From IMG/VR virus record IMGVR_UViG_3300028008_001775, positions 1 through 22,575 of that record: DNA of 22,575 nt, one strand, 5' to 3'. Source of the DNA: a virus. A program made the translations under genes and the position numbers. Of the stretch, positions 21,761 through 22,575 are shown piece by piece. Each line of letters starts with the position of its first letter. Within the stretch, counting starts at the first letter, position 1. A model generated the notes under the pieces. That model was not told where the DNA came from, made no database searches, and saw nothing but the letters and a program-made list of their open reading frames with translations.

Positions 21761-22575
21761 TTAGTTTAAATCTACCCAAGCACTACCTGTGTAACCTTGG
21801 AATTTAGTACCTGTCGAGTTAAACACCATCATACCTGCTGTCGGAGTAGTAATTGCTGCATCACGTGCAGCGTCATCGGCATACACACCTGGTTTAATAA
21901 ATGATGTAGTTTCAACTGGCTTGTTACCAGTTAGTACATTATTCCAGCCATCTGTATCATGATAATAACTTAATCCAGAAAGTGTTGTATCGTATACTAT
22001 TGTACCTTGTAGACCTATTCCGCCACTTACTTTAGCAAGTAGTCCAGTTTTATCTGTAGTTGATATACCTGGTGTTTGAATTGCTCTTACTGTAAATATA
22101 CCATTTGATTCTAATCGAGCAAATGCATTATCATATGTGCCGTCATCATCTAGTAGAGCAATATCTAGTCTACCTGGTAGTGCTTCTGATCCAACAGTAT
22201 TGTCAGATACATTAAAATTTAGAAGTCCACTCGATCTATATTCAGTTCCGTTATGTGATTGAGCTATTAATGAAAATAATGAGTCGCTGTTGTTAACAGC
22301 AATTGGAGAAGTAACTGTTCCTCTTGAAGTAGTAGCGTCAAATACTCCTCCGGCAAAAAAGCTGTCTCCATCAGTAGTTGCTAACATAGTAGACTGTGAA
22401 GATGTAATTTTTAACTTGCCTGTACCTTCTGGGTTTAACAATAAGTCATTAGATGAAGTAACTTGTGATGTAAAAATATTACCACTTATGCCGTCTACAA
22501 TTAATGTACTATCATCACTAAATACGCTACCTTGTATATCACCAGTTACGTTGCCCTCTACACTACCAAACAATA
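21761..22575 (-). CDS. Phage fibre-like / structural protein, C-terminal part (5' end outside window)
   Basis: An open frame of about 271 residues that continues past the right edge; the first in-frame start-like codon near the edge is a TTG and is not taken as the true start. The N-terminal end of the visible part has GxVx tetrads (GSVEGNVTGDIQGSVF) followed by SDDSTLIVDG, a pattern I know from fibre and structural proteins of marine T4-like phages. The middle is rich in Ser, Thr, Gly and Asn with beta character (NDLLLNPEGTGKLKI), and the end reads GMMVFNSTGTKFQGYTGSAWVDLN, a common C-terminal trimerisation or tip segment. A role in host binding or virion decoration is likely. Confidence 0.75.
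   Translation of the reverse strand, partial: LFGSVEGNVTGDIQGSVFSDDSTLIVDGISGNIFTSQVTSSNDLLLNPEGTGKLKITSSQSTMLATTDGDSFFAGGVFDATTSRGTVTSPIAVNNSDSLFSLIAQSHNGTEYRSSGLLNFNVSDNTVGSEALPGRLDIALLDDDGTYDNAFARLESNGIFTVRAIQTPGISTTDKTGLLAKVSGGIGLQGTIVYDTTLSGLSYYHDTDGWNNVLTGNKPVETTSFIKPGVYADDAARDAAITTPTAGMMVFNSTGTKFQGYTGSAWVDLN

Noticed and set aside
21755-21763. A terminator between the sulfotransferase and fibre-like genes
   Set aside because: Only 3 bases separate the stops and no stem-loop followed by a T run was found on either strand nearby.
22571-22573. TTG as the start of the fibre-like gene
   Set aside because: The frame is still open at the window edge, the sequence before it is not visible, and GxVx tetrads suggest the protein continues upstream.
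1-22575. tRNA genes, CRISPR arrays, insertion sequences, integrase or attachment sites
   Set aside because: All gaps between genes are 70 bases or less, no direct repeat array or transposase motif was seen, and no cloverleaf could fit outside genes.

Overview
The window is a gene-dense, AT-rich (about one third GC by eye) stretch that most resembles the accessory region of a marine tailed phage of the T4-like type, such as a phage of Pelagibacter or of picocyanobacteria. The support is: a phage fibre-like gene at the right edge, with GxVx tetrads and the C-terminal sequence usual for marine phage fibre or structural proteins; genes that overlap by 1, 4 or 8 bases or sit a few bases apart; T4-late-promoter-like TATAAATA elements at the three divergent junctions; and typical phage auxiliary genes (desaturase, SpeD homologue, 2OG-Fe(II) oxygenases, sulfotransferase, SGNH hydrolase). 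No capsid, terminase, polymerase or tRNA gene is present, so the host and exact lineage are inferred, not shown.

Layout. There are eight blocks that alternate in strand. (1) + strand, 1-3524: end of an unknown gene, DxD glycosyltransferase-like protein, radical SAM (rSAM), methyltransferase-like protein, rSAM, small hypothetical. (2) - strand, 8183-3477: 2OG oxygenase, CPFA-motif protein, 2OG oxygenase, class III aminotransferase, amidinotransferase, SpeD-like pyruvoyl decarboxylase, SGNH hydrolase. (3) + strand, 8254-11674: three rSAM genes, the middle one with an N-terminal twitch domain. (4) - strand, 14494-11652: QueC-like PP-loop ATPase, twitch rSAM, rSAM. (5) + strand, 14534-15780: two 2OG oxygenases. 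(6) - strand, 19726-15763: two 2OG oxygenases, a degenerate kinase-like protein, an rSAM with a zinc-knuckle N-terminus, another 2OG oxygenase. (7) + strand, 19765-21757: acyltransferase-like protein, fatty acid desaturase, sulfotransferase. (8) - strand, 22575-21761: partial fibre-like gene. There is no gene-free stretch longer than 70 bases.

Of about 30 genes, eight encode rSAM enzymes of at least four architectures and seven encode probable 2OG-Fe(II) oxygenases, alongside enzymes of amine and guanidine chemistry, an AMP-forming PP-loop enzyme and transferases that could decorate a product. This is a dense biosynthetic or modification island next to a fibre-like gene. It could make or tailor a small molecule, modify peptides or proteins, or alter the host surface or virion; the sequence alone does not decide.

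Three structural points stand out. Blocks 3 and 4 meet tail to tail with the same gene order (twitch rSAM, then an rSAM with a conserved C-terminal GWxCN motif), as in an old inverted duplication. Every convergent joint either overlaps or is separated by 3 bases, with no visible terminator. Most genes that head a divergent pair have a late-promoter-like element so close to the ATG that the transcript would be nearly leaderless, and they lack a Shine-Dalgarno (SD) sequence.
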